A stretch of 64,000 nucleotides of DNA from Pseudomonadaceae bacterium (GTDB lineage: Bacteria > Pseudomonadota > Gammaproteobacteria > Pseudomonadales > Azotimanducaceae). Positions 9,459-16,715 of the stretch are shown here, one piece after another. Each line of letters begins with the position of its first letter. The first letter of the stretch is position 1. The position numbers were made by a program, and so were the translations under genes. The DNA lies in contig JANSXA010000004.1 in assembly GCA_024743175.1 (NCBI GenBank), positions 186,001 to 250,000 of the forward strand, in the 5' to 3' direction. The notes under the pieces were generated by a model that was given only the letters and a program-made list of their open reading frames with translations, was not told the origin of the DNA and did no database searches.

Positions 9459-9491
9459 GCACCAAAATAGGGCATGCACTGTTTTGGGTCA
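9459..9491 (-). promoter_or_regulatory. Two NtrC-like binding sites upstream of ntrBC promoter
   Basis: Two adjacent sites resemble the NtrC consensus GCAC-N5-T-N-GTGC: GCACCAAAATAGGGC (9459-9473) and GCACTGTTTTGGGTC (9476-9490). The first half is intact in both, and the second half has one and two mismatches. They lie about 150-180 bp upstream of the predicted sigma-54 start, a normal enhancer distance. They also lie just after the end of the DUF4124 gene. The 299-bp gap between ntrB and that gene holds nothing else I can support. Confidence 0.45.
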
Positions 9492-9524
9492 ATAGGGGAG
9501 GGGAAGAACTTTTGCCCCCCTGGG

Positions 9525-10127
9525 TTATTTCCCGGGGGCGTTGAGGATGGAGTAGCGTTGCAGGTGCACAACAACGGCGCTGGAGCTGGCTAACACGTTG
9601 TTGTTAGCGTCAACAACCTGTGCAACCAGTGAGTGTGTACCACGGTCGATATTCTGCAATGAAACGGTTGCACTCGGAGCTTCTCCCGCAACCTGGCCAT
9701 CTACCAGCACCTGTATACGGTGGCCAGATGATGTGTCCAGTGCCGGATCCATACTTACGCTGACGGATATATTGCCGGTGTTTTCGCGTAATGCTTCGTC
9801 GTCTGCCGGTGCGGTAATCGCAATTTTGTCATAACCTGCCCTCGGGGCCTCCTCAGCGCTTTCTTCTGTCTCTTGTGTTTCATCTACATCGACAGGCGCT
9901 GGGATGGCAGGAACCGGGGTTTCAGGGCGATATGTGTTGCCTTCGGTGAGTTCAAAAGACTTGGCGTCATCCTTTGGTGGCACGTCGGTGAACACCACGT
10001 TGCCGTCGGCGTCAGTTGTTTTGTAGATAGCGGAGTAGGCGCTGGGTGCCCAGGTGAGCCCCGCGGCTATGACCAGCAGTAAGGCCAGAAGCAGGTGTCT
10101 GTCAGGGTTCAATGATATTGCGTACAT
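9525..10127 (-). CDS. DUF4124-domain exported protein
   Basis: This 200-aa protein has an N-terminal hydrophobic signal sequence (about residues 10-32, ending in AYSA). It is followed by the DUF4124 pattern: IYKTTDADGNVVFTDVPP, a short domain of unknown function common in gammaproteobacterial envelope proteins. An acidic Glu/Thr-rich linker (residues about 75-95) leads to an Ig/fibronectin-like beta domain with GTHSLVAQVVD, the type often seen in cell-surface proteins. It probably acts in the periplasm. It lies between glnII and ntrB, a place where pseudomonads also keep a DUF4124 gene. A terminator separates it from glnII, so it needs its own promoter, which I cannot place. An imperfect hairpin at 9515-9538 overlaps its stop codon but lacks a T-run. 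Confidence 0.75.
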   Translation of the reverse strand: MYAISLNPDRHLLLALLLVIAAGLTWAPSAYSAIYKTTDADGNVVFTDVPPKDDAKSFELTEGNTYRPETPVPAIPAPVDVDETQETEESAEEAPRAGYDKIAITAPADDEALRENTGNISVSVSMDPALDTSSGHRIQVLVDGQVAGEAPSATVSLQNIDRGTHSLVAQVVDANNNVLASSSAVVVHLQRYSILNAPGK

Positions 10128-10183
10128 GGTGTCAGTCTGCCTCAGCGGAATGTTCCGTATACCTTATTGGACCACAATTCTGC

Positions 10184-10213
10184 AAAAAAAAGCCCTGCTG
10201 ATAGCAGGGCTTT
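10184..10213 (-). terminator. Rho-independent terminator of the glutamine synthetase gene
   Basis: A perfect 11-bp stem (10189-10199 with 10203-10213) closes on a three-base loop. On the minus strand it is followed by a run of eight T. It lies about 30 bp after the glnII stop, so it ends glnII transcription before the DUF4124 gene and ntrBC. Confidence 0.93.
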
Positions 10214-10241
10214 GTAACCATACCGTAAAAGGTGTCCGGAA

Positions 10242-11255
10242 CTAGCTGGCGAGACCTTCTTTGGTGGTTTTCACGATCGCAGCTGCTACCTTGTAGGGGT
10301 CAGCATTTGATGCGGTTCGACGATCCTCCAGACGACCTACCCATCCATCGGTCATGGTGGTGATTGGAATACGGATAGAAGCACCGCGGTCAGAAACACC
10401 GTAGCTGAACATATCGATAGACTGGGTTTCGTGCTTACCGGTTAAGCGCTGATCATTGGCTTCACCATAAACACTGATATGACGTTCGATATTGCGTCCA
10501 AAAGCTTCACAAATTTTGGTGAATGTTTCTTCTTTACCTGATTCGCGCATGGCGCCATTGGAGAAGTTGGCGTGCATACCGCTACCATTCCAGTCGGTAT
10601 CGCCGAGTGGTTTAGGGTGCCAGTTAATCGAATAGCCGTATCGCTCGCCAGTACGCTCCAGCAGGTATCGAGCGATCCAGGTTTCATCACCGGCGCGCTT
10701 GGCGCTTTTTGCGAACACCTGAAATTCCCACTGTCCGGCGGCAACTTCAGCGTTGATGCCTTCCAGGTTAAGTCCTGCTTCAAGACATAGATCCATGTGC
10801 TCTTCAACGCAATCGCGACCATAGGCGTTTTTTGCACCAACAGAGCAGTAGTATGGGCCTTGTGGTGGTGGATAGCCGTTATGTGGGAAACCCGGGGGCA
10901 GGTTGGTGTCCATATCCCACAGGAAATACTCCTGTTCGAAACCGAACCAGAAATCGTCATCGTCATCGTCGATGGTTGCACGACCGTTGGATGGATGTGG
11001 TGTGCCATCTGCGTTCAATACTTCACACATGACCAGGTATGCGTTTTTGCGGTCTGGATCAGGGCAGACGAAGACGGGCTCTAACAGACAATCTGAATCG
11101 CCCCCTTCAGCCTGTTCTGTTGAACTGCCATCAAAAGACCACTGCGGGCACTCTTCAAGGGTGCCGCCGAAGTCTTTTCGAACCTGGGTTTTGCTGCGCA
11201 GGCTTTGTGTCGGGCTGTAGCCGTCGAGCCATATGTATTCTAATTTTGATTTCAT
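10242..11255 (-). CDS. glnII: Type II (eukaryote-like) glutamine synthetase
   Basis: This enzyme makes glutamine from glutamate, ammonia and ATP. The 337-aa length, the N-terminal WSFDGSSTEQAEG beta-grasp signature, FGFEQEY, the GPYYCSVGA...GRD stretch, GINAEVAAGQWEFQV and the HETQS/RRTASNADPY patches match GSII (as in rhizobial GlnII and eukaryotes), not the approximately 470-aa GSI (GlnA). The GSI adenylylation loop is absent, so GlnE control is not expected. The start ATG has AAGGAG upstream. It sits where related genera carry glnA, beside ntrBC and typA. A strong sigma-54 promoter match and NtrC-like sites precede it, and a terminator follows, so it is a single-gene unit. I see no GSI gene in this window; whether one exists elsewhere cannot be told. 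Confidence 0.93.
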   Translation of the reverse strand: MKSKLEYIWLDGYSPTQSLRSKTQVRKDFGGTLEECPQWSFDGSSTEQAEGGDSDCLLEPVFVCPDPDRKNAYLVMCEVLNADGTPHPSNGRATIDDDDDDFWFGFEQEYFLWDMDTNLPPGFPHNGYPPPQGPYYCSVGAKNAYGRDCVEEHMDLCLEAGLNLEGINAEVAAGQWEFQVFAKSAKRAGDETWIARYLLERTGERYGYSINWHPKPLGDTDWNGSGMHANFSNGAMRESGKEETFTKICEAFGRNIERHISVYGEANDQRLTGKHETQSIDMFSYGVSDRGASIRIPITTMTDGWVGRLEDRRTASNADPYKVAAAIVKTTKEGLAS

Positions 11256-11343
11256 TGTGTTGTGTGTCTCCTTCTCTACTCGAAGATTAAAAGTTCGCAG
11301 CTCATGCGTTGAACCGTGTGCATTATGGTGCGCGTTGTGAAGA

Positions 11344-11358
11344 GCAAGAAGTGTGCCA
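11344..11358 (-). promoter_or_regulatory. Sigma-54 promoter of glnII
   Basis: On the minus strand TGGCACACTTCTTGCT matches the consensus TGGCACG-N4-TTGCW at all but one position, with GG and GC ten bases apart. The predicted start is near 11332, giving a 77-nt leader to the glnII ATG. This is the best promoter match in the window. Confidence 0.8.
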
Positions 11359-11408
11359 CGGAGATGCGTGCAATATAAGGGGCTATAAGGACGTTTGTTG
11401 TCAAAAAC

Positions 11409-11453
11409 GCACCAACATGAGGCGTTTTATAACGATACGCCCTGTTTTGGCGC
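11409..11453 (-). promoter_or_regulatory. Two NtrC-like sites upstream of glnII
   Basis: GCACCAACATGAGGC (11409-11423) shares its first ten bases with the NtrC sites recalled from glnA of enteric bacteria. GCCCTGTTTTGGCGC (11439-11453) matches the consensus GCAC-N5-T-N-GTGC with one change per half. Their centres are 30 bp apart and about 85-115 bp upstream of the predicted start, similar to glnAp2. The remaining part of the 404-bp gap (11454-11659) must hold the typA promoter on the plus strand, which I cannot identify with confidence. Confidence 0.55.
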
Positions 11454-11659
11454 TATTTGGGGTGTTTGTAGCGTGGGCAAGGTTTACGGTCTTTCAGTTA
11501 CGTGCGCGGATGGCTATAAATGGTGCAGGTTGAAGTTGACCGGGTTTCGCAACTGTTGAAATTCTCTTCAAGATTGGCGCGACAGTTCGACATTGTTCCG
11601 CCATAATCGCCGCCGTTTTTATCCCCCCACCGTAAACCTTAAAGAGGCCACGTAGTCCA

Positions 11660-13459
11660 GTGTCTAACCCTAACGTAAGAAACGTTGCGATCATCGCTCA
11701 CGTAGATCACGGTAAAACCACCCTTGTCGACAAATTGTTGCAACAGACAGGTCTGCTGGCTGCACATGGTGCTGAACGTGTCATGGACAGTAATGACCTG
11801 GAAAAAGAGCGGGGTATTACGATTCTGTCAAAAAATACCTCTATCGATTACAACGGTACGCGTATCAACATTGTCGACACCCCCGGGCACGCCGACTTTG
11901 GCGGCGAGGTTGAGCGAATCCTCTCGATGGTTGATGCGGTCATACTCCTGGTGGATGCGGTGGATGGCCCGATGCCGCAAACACGGTTTGTTACCCAGAA
12001 AGCGTTTGGCTTCGGGCTCAAGCCGATTGTAGTGGTAAACAAGATCGACCGACCGGGTGCTGAACCTTATCGTGTGATGGATGAAGTGTTTGACCTCTTC
12101 GATAGTCTTGGAGGCACTGAAGAGCAGCTCGACTTCAGCGTGATTTACGCCTCTGCACTGCAGGGTGTCGCCGGCACCGAACTCGATCAGATGGCTACGG
12201 ACATGGCGCCTCTGCTGGATCTGATCGTTTCTGAAGTGCCACCCCCGGATGTAGACAGCGACGGTGGCCTGCAGATGCAGATTACCTCATTAGGTTACTC
12301 CACTTATGAAGGTGTCATGGGCGTTGGCCGGGTCACCCGTGGGTCTTTGCGACGCAATCATCCGGTCATGGTGGTTGATCGGGAGGGTAAGCAACGCAAA
12401 GGCAAGATCATGACCGTTTATGGTTACAGTGGTCTGGAGCGGGTAGAACAGGAATCGGCTGTAGCCGGAGACATCGTCTGTATTACCGGTATTGCCGGCA
12501 TCGGTATTTCCGATACGCTCTGCGATCTTGACCAGGTCGAAGCTTTGCCACCTCTAACCGTAGACGAGCCGACCCTCTCTATGCTGTTCTGTGTGAACAA
12601 CTCACCGCTGGCAGGTAAAGATGGCAAGTTCCTGACAAGTCGTCAGATTCGCGAGCGCCTGTTTACCGAGGCTTCGCACAATGTTGCCCTGAACGTTGAA
12701 GAAACCGCAGACCCAGATCGTTTCAGGGTATCCGGGCGAGGCGAGCTGCATCTGTCTGTGCTTATTGAAACCATGCGGCGCGAAGGCTACGAGCTGGCGG
12801 TGTCGCGCCCACAGGTTATTTTCAAAGAAGAAAACGGCGAAATTCTGGAGCCTTATGAAACCCTCAGCCTGGATGTTGAAGAGCAGCATCAGGGCAAGGT
12901 GATGGAAGCGCTGGGTGATCGACGTGGTGAATTACAGGAAATGATGCCTGATGGCCAGGGCCGCGTGCGCATGCAGTTCCGCATACCCACCCGCGGAATA
13001 ATGGGTTACCGCCCGGTGTTCTTATCGCAGACGTCGGGCACAGGCATCATGTCATTTGCATCCGCAGGTTTTGGTCCGCGCATCAGTGATGTTGTTGGTC
13101 AGCGTAGTAACGGTGTGCTTATTTCTAATGCTGCGGGTAAGGCTGTCGGCTTTGCACTGTTCAACCTGCAGAATCGCGGCCGCATGATGGTAAAACCCAA
13201 CGATGTGGTTTACGAAGGCATGGTAGTTGGCCTGCATAACCGTAACAACGATCTGACGGTGAACCCGCTGAAAGAGAAAAAACTCACTAACGTACGGGCC
13301 TCTGGTACAGACGAAGCGATTGCACTGGCGGCGCCGATTACGCTGACGCTGGAACAGGCGTTAGAGTTTATTGATGATGACGAACTTGTTGAAGTGACAC
13401 CCAGTGGCATTCGCGTGCGTAAAGCGCTGTTGAAGGAACATGAACGCAAACGAGCCTAG
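11660..13459 (+). CDS. typA: Ribosome-associated GTPase TypA/BipA
   Basis: This is a translational GTPase of the EF-G/LepA superfamily that acts in 50S assembly and stress or cold growth. It has 599 aa, normal length. G1 is AHVDHGKTT near residue 13; the switch I sequence ERGITI, G3 [12 protein letters not shown] and G4 NKID are all present. Domains II, III, V and the BipA-specific C-terminal domain ([19 protein letters not shown]) follow. The start is GTG at 11660, with an AAAGAGG-type site upstream. It is divergent from glnII and is followed after 21 bp by dtd. Confidence 0.96.
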   Translation: MSNPNVRNVAIIAHVDHGKTTLVDKLLQQTGLLAAHGAERVMDSNDLEKERGITILSKNTSIDYNGTRINIVDTPGHADFGGEVERILSMVDAVILLVDAVDGPMPQTRFVTQKAFGFGLKPIVVVNKIDRPGAEPYRVMDEVFDLFDSLGGTEEQLDFSVIYASALQGVAGTELDQMATDMAPLLDLIVSEVPPPDVDSDGGLQMQITSLGYSTYEGVMGVGRVTRGSLRRNHPVMVVDREGKQRKGKIMTVYGYSGLERVEQESAVAGDIVCITGIAGIGISDTLCDLDQVEALPPLTVDEPTLSMLFCVNNSPLAGKDGKFLTSRQIRERLFTEASHNVALNVEETADPDRFRVSGRGELHLSVLIETMRREGYELAVSRPQVIFKEENGEILEPYETLSLDVEEQHQGKVMEALGDRRGELQEMMPDGQGRVRMQFRIPTRGIMGYRPVFLSQTSGTGIMSFASAGFGPRISDVVGQRSNGVLISNAAGKAVGFALFNLQNRGRMMVKPNDVVYEGMVVGLHNRNNDLTVNPLKEKKLTNVRASGTDEAIALAAPITLTLEQALEFIDDDELVEVTPSGIRVRKALLKEHERKRA

Positions 13460-13480
13460 GCTTACGCGTGGCAGCAAAGA

Positions 13481-13927
13481 ATGAAAGCGCTGCTGCAACG
13501 GGTATCCAGCGCCACAGTTGAGGTGGGTGGCAAGCAGATCGCAGGTATCCAGTCTGGCCTCCTGGTCTTCCTGGGTGTAGCTGCCGGCGATACCCAGGAG
13601 CAGGTTAACTGGCTGACTGACAAAGTGACTGGATTGCGAATCTTCCCTGGCCAGAGCACAGGTGTCGCAAAGCCAATGGATCGCAGTGTGGTTGATGTTG
13701 GCGGAGAGATCCTGGTTGTATCCCAATTCACACTGGCAGCAGATACCAGTCGCGGGCGACGCCCGGGGTTTTCAACCGCAGCAGCGCCTGAGCTGGCAGA
13801 GCCGCTGTACGAGGCTTTTGTTGCCGAACTGAAAAAATCAGTGCCCGTGCAGGTGGGTCAGTTCGGCGCTGATATGCAGGTGGCGCTGGTTAACGATGGC
13901 CCCGTAACGTTTTTGTTGGAACGTTGA
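13481..13927 (+). CDS. dtd: D-aminoacyl-tRNA deacylase
   Basis: This enzyme hydrolyses D-amino acids from mischarged tRNA, a chiral proofreading step in the cytoplasm. It has 148 aa, family standard. The start MKALLQRVSSATVEV is typical, and the two signature motifs are present as SQFTLAADTSRGRRPGF (Ser-Gln catalytic patch) and the C-terminal NDGPVTFLLE (Gly-cisPro equivalent). It lies 21 bp after typA, probably in the same transcript, and converges on a serine hydrolase gene nine bases away. Confidence 0.96.
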   Translation: MKALLQRVSSATVEVGGKQIAGIQSGLLVFLGVAAGDTQEQVNWLTDKVTGLRIFPGQSTGVAKPMDRSVVDVGGEILVVSQFTLAADTSRGRRPGFSTAAAPELAEPLYEAFVAELKKSVPVQVGQFGADMQVALVNDGPVTFLLER

Positions 13928-13935
13928 CTGTTCTG

Positions 13936-14754
13936 CTACATCAGCTCAAGCAACATTTTCATCGCACCCTCGGGTTCATCTGATGCGAGTAACACACAGC
14001 CGGTTTGACCCGTTTGCATGAAGTGAAAAGCTGAAGCGGTAAAGCCGGGGCCGCCACCATTGTGTCCATACATGACGCCTGGCTCGATCATCACGCCATA
14101 GCCATAGTGTGGATCTATCCACGGTGGTTGATTGACGCCTACTCTTGCGGCGTCCTTTTCCAATCCGCGAACCAGATCAGAGTGTATGAAACGTGTAACG
14201 TCCAGCGCGCTGGACAAGATGACCCCATGCCAGACCCACTGTGCCGGATAGTGGGGCAAGCTGTCAGCAAACAAGCCGGTTGCTACGCGTGTATCTTTGA
14301 GCCCCAGCGGTGTGAGAATCAATGTCTGCAGAATTTCAGGCCAGGACTGGTTGCACTCAAGTTCCAGAATTTTCTTTAACAGCCAGTACCCCGGATTGGA
14401 ATAGAGAAACTGTTCTCCGGGTTGCTTCTCCCTGGGTTGGTGCAGGGTTCTGTTAGCATATTCTGCGTCGCTCCAGGGTGTTTCGCCTTTTTCAATAGCC
14501 CGGTGGTACTCTGGCAGCACAGTGTAATCTGCTAAGCCCGCGGTATGTTGCAGCAGGTGTCGTACGGTGATGTTGCCCGGGTCTGGCAACCATTCGGATG
14601 AAATCCAATCGGCGACGTTGCGGTCGGGACTGATCTCCGCGGCGCGGATGGCGCTGGCTATAAATGTTTTTGCGATGCTGTAGACGGGCAGAACATCAGG
14701 CTCGTTAGCGATAATCTCGCCATCTCGCCCTAGAATTGCCATCGAACGATGCAT
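13936..14754 (-). CDS. Serine hydrolase of the beta-lactamase/class C PBP family
   Basis: This 272-aa protein has the three active-site elements of the family: SIAK (Ser26-x-x-Lys29), a Tyr-x-Asn in FLYSNPGYWLL, and HNGGGPGF in place of KTG. Such proteins include esterases, D-aminopeptidases and penicillin-recognising hydrolases; the substrate cannot be deduced. No signal peptide or lipobox is visible at the chosen ATG, and the upstream tatC stop is only eight bases away, so an extended start is unlikely and the protein is probably cytoplasmic. It is the last gene of the ubi-his-tat run. The SxxK motif lies unusually close to the N-terminus, so the first beta strand is short. Confidence 0.75.
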   Translation of the reverse strand: MHRSMAILGRDGEIIANEPDVLPVYSIAKTFIASAIRAAEISPDRNVADWISSEWLPDPGNITVRHLLQHTAGLADYTVLPEYHRAIEKGETPWSDAEYANRTLHQPREKQPGEQFLYSNPGYWLLKKILELECNQSWPEILQTLILTPLGLKDTRVATGLFADSLPHYPAQWVWHGVILSSALDVTRFIHSDLVRGLEKDAARVGVNQPPWIDPHYGYGVMIEPGVMYGHNGGGPGFTASAFHFMQTGQTGCVLLASDEPEGAMKMLLELM

Positions 14755-14762
14755 GCGCCGGG

Positions 14763-15539
14763 TCAGTCTTCCCGCTGCTCTCGCTTTTCGACATATCGCG
14801 CCATGAATATACCGACTTCGAACAGAACCCAGGTAGGTAACGCGAGCAACAGCTGGCTGACAACATCAGGTGGGGTCAGCAACATGCCGACAATAAAGCA
14901 GCCAACAATCACATAAGGTCTTTTAGCAGCCATGCCGTCCGGGGTTGAGATACCCGACCACACCAGCAACATTGTCGCGATGGGAATTTCGAAAGCGATG
15001 CCAAAAGCCAGAAACATCTTCAGGACAAAATCCAGGTATTGATTGATGTCAGTCATGATGGCAACCCCTTCCGGGGCAACCGTGGTGAAGAAGACAAATA
15101 CCAGCGGGAAAACAAGGTAGTAAACGAAAGCCATGCCGGCGTAGAACAGCAGAATGCTCGACAGCAGCAGCGGTACGGCAAATTTCTTTTCGTGACGATA
15201 CAGACCCGGCGACACAAAGGCCCAGACCTGATGCAGAAGGAACGGCACGCCGAGGAAGATCGCGGCGAACACTGCGAGTTTAAAAGGCGTAATGAATGGC
15301 GATGCAACCTGGGTTGCAATCATTGACGAGCCTTGCGGCAGCACGGCGGTCAACGGCGCAGCGATCCACTCATACAGAGGGTTGGCAAAATAGTAGATCG
15401 GAATAAACAGGATGCCAACAACCAGCATACTGCGCAGGATGCGGCTGCGCAGTTCAATCAGATGGTCGAGGAAAGGCTGCTCGTCGTTGTCTACGGCCTG
15501 GTCGTGCGGGTCTCGCTTATCTTCGGTGCCGGTCGCCAT
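14763..15539 (-). CDS. tatC: Twin-arginine translocase subunit TatC
   Basis: This polytopic inner-membrane protein is the receptor for twin-arginine signal peptides of folded exported proteins. It has 258 aa with six hydrophobic helices. Family landmarks include HLIELRSRI near the N-terminus (E. coli HLIELRKRL), FVSPGLYRHEKK with the conserved Pro and Glu, and the FGIAFEIPI segment. Its start overlaps the tatB stop by one base. Confidence 0.97.
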   Translation of the reverse strand: MATGTEDKRDPHDQAVDNDEQPFLDHLIELRSRILRSMLVVGILFIPIYYFANPLYEWIAAPLTAVLPQGSSMIATQVASPFITPFKLAVFAAIFLGVPFLLHQVWAFVSPGLYRHEKKFAVPLLLSSILLFYAGMAFVYYLVFPLVFVFFTTVAPEGVAIMTDINQYLDFVLKMFLAFGIAFEIPIATMLLVWSGISTPDGMAAKRPYVIVGCFIVGMLLTPPDVVSQLLLALPTWVLFEVGIFMARYVEKREQRED

Positions 15540-15997
15540 CAGCCTTGGTCTGCGTTCATTTGTTTCTGACGCCGTTGATGTTCAGCTTCCAGCTCAGCTT
15601 CGCTTCTTGGTACAGGGGGCGTTGGTTCGGTCTCGGCTGTCTCAGATTCGGCGGCTGCTTTTGTTTCTTCTAGTGTTTCGGCTGCTTCTGCTTCTGCTTC
15701 TGCTGCTGGAGTTTTAAGCGTTGGATGCGGGTCATTGGTGTCCACGTTGACGGAATTCTGTACTTCCTCTTCGATGCGCTTCATCTGTTCCATCACAGAT
15801 TCGTTGTGCAACTGGCGCCGGACTTCGTCCATGCCGATTTCTTTTTCGATCTCATTTTTCACAGAGGTAAACGAGCGGCGTAATCGGCCCAGCCAGAGAC
15901 CCAGCGTCCGCAATGCCTCAGGCATGCGCTCGGGTCCTATGACCAGCAGTGCAACCACCGCAATCAGAAGTAGTTCTAAACCACCAATGTCTAACAT
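15539..15997 (-). CDS. tatB: Twin-arginine translocase subunit TatB
   Basis: This 152-aa protein has a single N-terminal membrane helix ([21 protein letters not shown]), then the conserved [13 protein letters not shown] hinge and an amphipathic helix. A long charged tail, rich in Glu, Ala and Thr, follows from about residue 100. TatB forms the receptor complex with TatC and hands substrates to TatA. It lies nine bases after tatA. The acidic tail, including [12 protein letters not shown], is compositionally simple but normal for TatB. Confidence 0.95.
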   Translation of the reverse strand: MLDIGGLELLLIAVVALLVIGPERMPEALRTLGLWLGRLRRSFTSVKNEIEKEIGMDEVRRQLHNESVMEQMKRIEEEVQNSVNVDTNDPHPTLKTPAAEAEAEAAETLEETKAAAESETAETEPTPPVPRSEAELEAEHQRRQKQMNADQG

Positions 15998-16006
15998 AGG
16001 GGGCGG

Positions 16007-16243
16007 TTAGATCTTGGTATCTTGTTGAGTCTTGCTGGACTGCGATTCCGGTTTGGAATCGTCGCCTTCTATGACACGTTCCTGGTCTGCGGGTTTGGCC
16101 TCTTCATCTTCAGTGACAGCCTTACGAAAGCCTTTGATGGCGCCGCCAAGATCGGAACCAATGCTTTTCAGGCGCTTGGGTCCAAAAATGAGTAAAACGA
16201 TGGCAAGAATAACCAGTAACTCGGTCATGCCTAATCCGAACAT
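16007..16243 (-). CDS. tatA: Twin-arginine translocase subunit TatA
   Basis: This 78-aa pore-forming subunit has a start [33 protein letters not shown] in which the membrane helix, the FGPKRL hinge and the amphipathic helix are all canonical. I can see the following charged tail (about residues 45-78). It is the first of the three tat genes. The gap of 107 bp to hisE could hold a tat promoter. Confidence 0.95.
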   Translation of the reverse strand: MFGLGMTELLVILAIVLLIFGPKRLKSIGSDLGGAIKGFRKAVTEDEEAKPADQERVIEGDDSKPESQSSKTQQDTKI

Positions 16244-16350
16244 AACTTCTTCCGTGGTGGAGGTTTAGTGAGGGGCATTATAGAAGGGTTAATTCATGGT
16301 AATACAGCGACGTGTCGCTAATCCTTGATGAAATTTTTGTTAAAGCCCGT

Positions 16351-16695
16351 TTAAGTCGACCGGCTGGCCTTTTCATCGTGCCCGCTGATGCCAAAACGTG
16401 TGCTCAACTCGGCAAGCACGTCATTGTGGCTGAGCCCCTGATGGGCCAGCAGGACCATGCAATGAAACCACAAGTCCGCAGTTTCTTTGACAACTTCGTC
16501 TCTGGCAGGGTTGTTTTGCAATTCAATCGTTGCACTATGATCCTTGCCCGCAATAATCAGTTCTGCGGATTCTTCGCCAATCTTCTGCAGAATGCGGTTG
16601 GTGCCGCCCTGATAAAGGCTGGCAACGTACGAAGATTCGGGAGATTCGTGTTTGCGCGCTTCAAGCACCGTGGCAAGCTCATCTAACAGATTCAT
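16351..16695 (-). CDS. hisE: Phosphoribosyl-ATP pyrophosphatase
   Basis: This enzyme removes pyrophosphate from phosphoribosyl-ATP, the second step of histidine synthesis. The 114-aa product starting at ATG 16695 fits the family length, and the MazG-like helical core with KIGEESAELIIA (metal-binding Glu residues) and the ETADLWFH motif (Glu and Asp) is clear. A second in-frame ATG at 16707 has no ribosome site, whereas GGGAA precedes 16695. The usual partner hisI (cyclohydrolase), normally just upstream, is not here; ubiB lies there instead, ending 20 bp away. Confidence 0.92.
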   Translation of the reverse strand: MNLLDELATVLEARKHESPESSYVASLYQGGTNRILQKIGEESAELIIAGKDHSATIELQNNPARDEVVKETADLWFHCMVLLAHQGLSHNDVLAELSTRFGISGHDEKASRST

Positions 16696-16715
16696 TTCAA
16701 TTCCCATGGTTTTAA

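Noticed and set aside
9264-9470. 68-codon plus-strand frame between ntrB and the DUF4124 gene
   Set aside because: No ribosome site and no recognisable product; it covers the sigma-54 promoter and part of an NtrC-like site of ntrBC.
9515-9538. GC-rich hairpin at the end of the DUF4124 gene as a terminator
   Set aside because: It has a bulged base and is not followed by T residues on the minus strand.
15640-15720. Simple Glu/Ala repeats in the tatB tail as a mobile or variable repeat
   Set aside because: Low-complexity acidic tails are normal in TatB, and the DNA repeat is imperfect.
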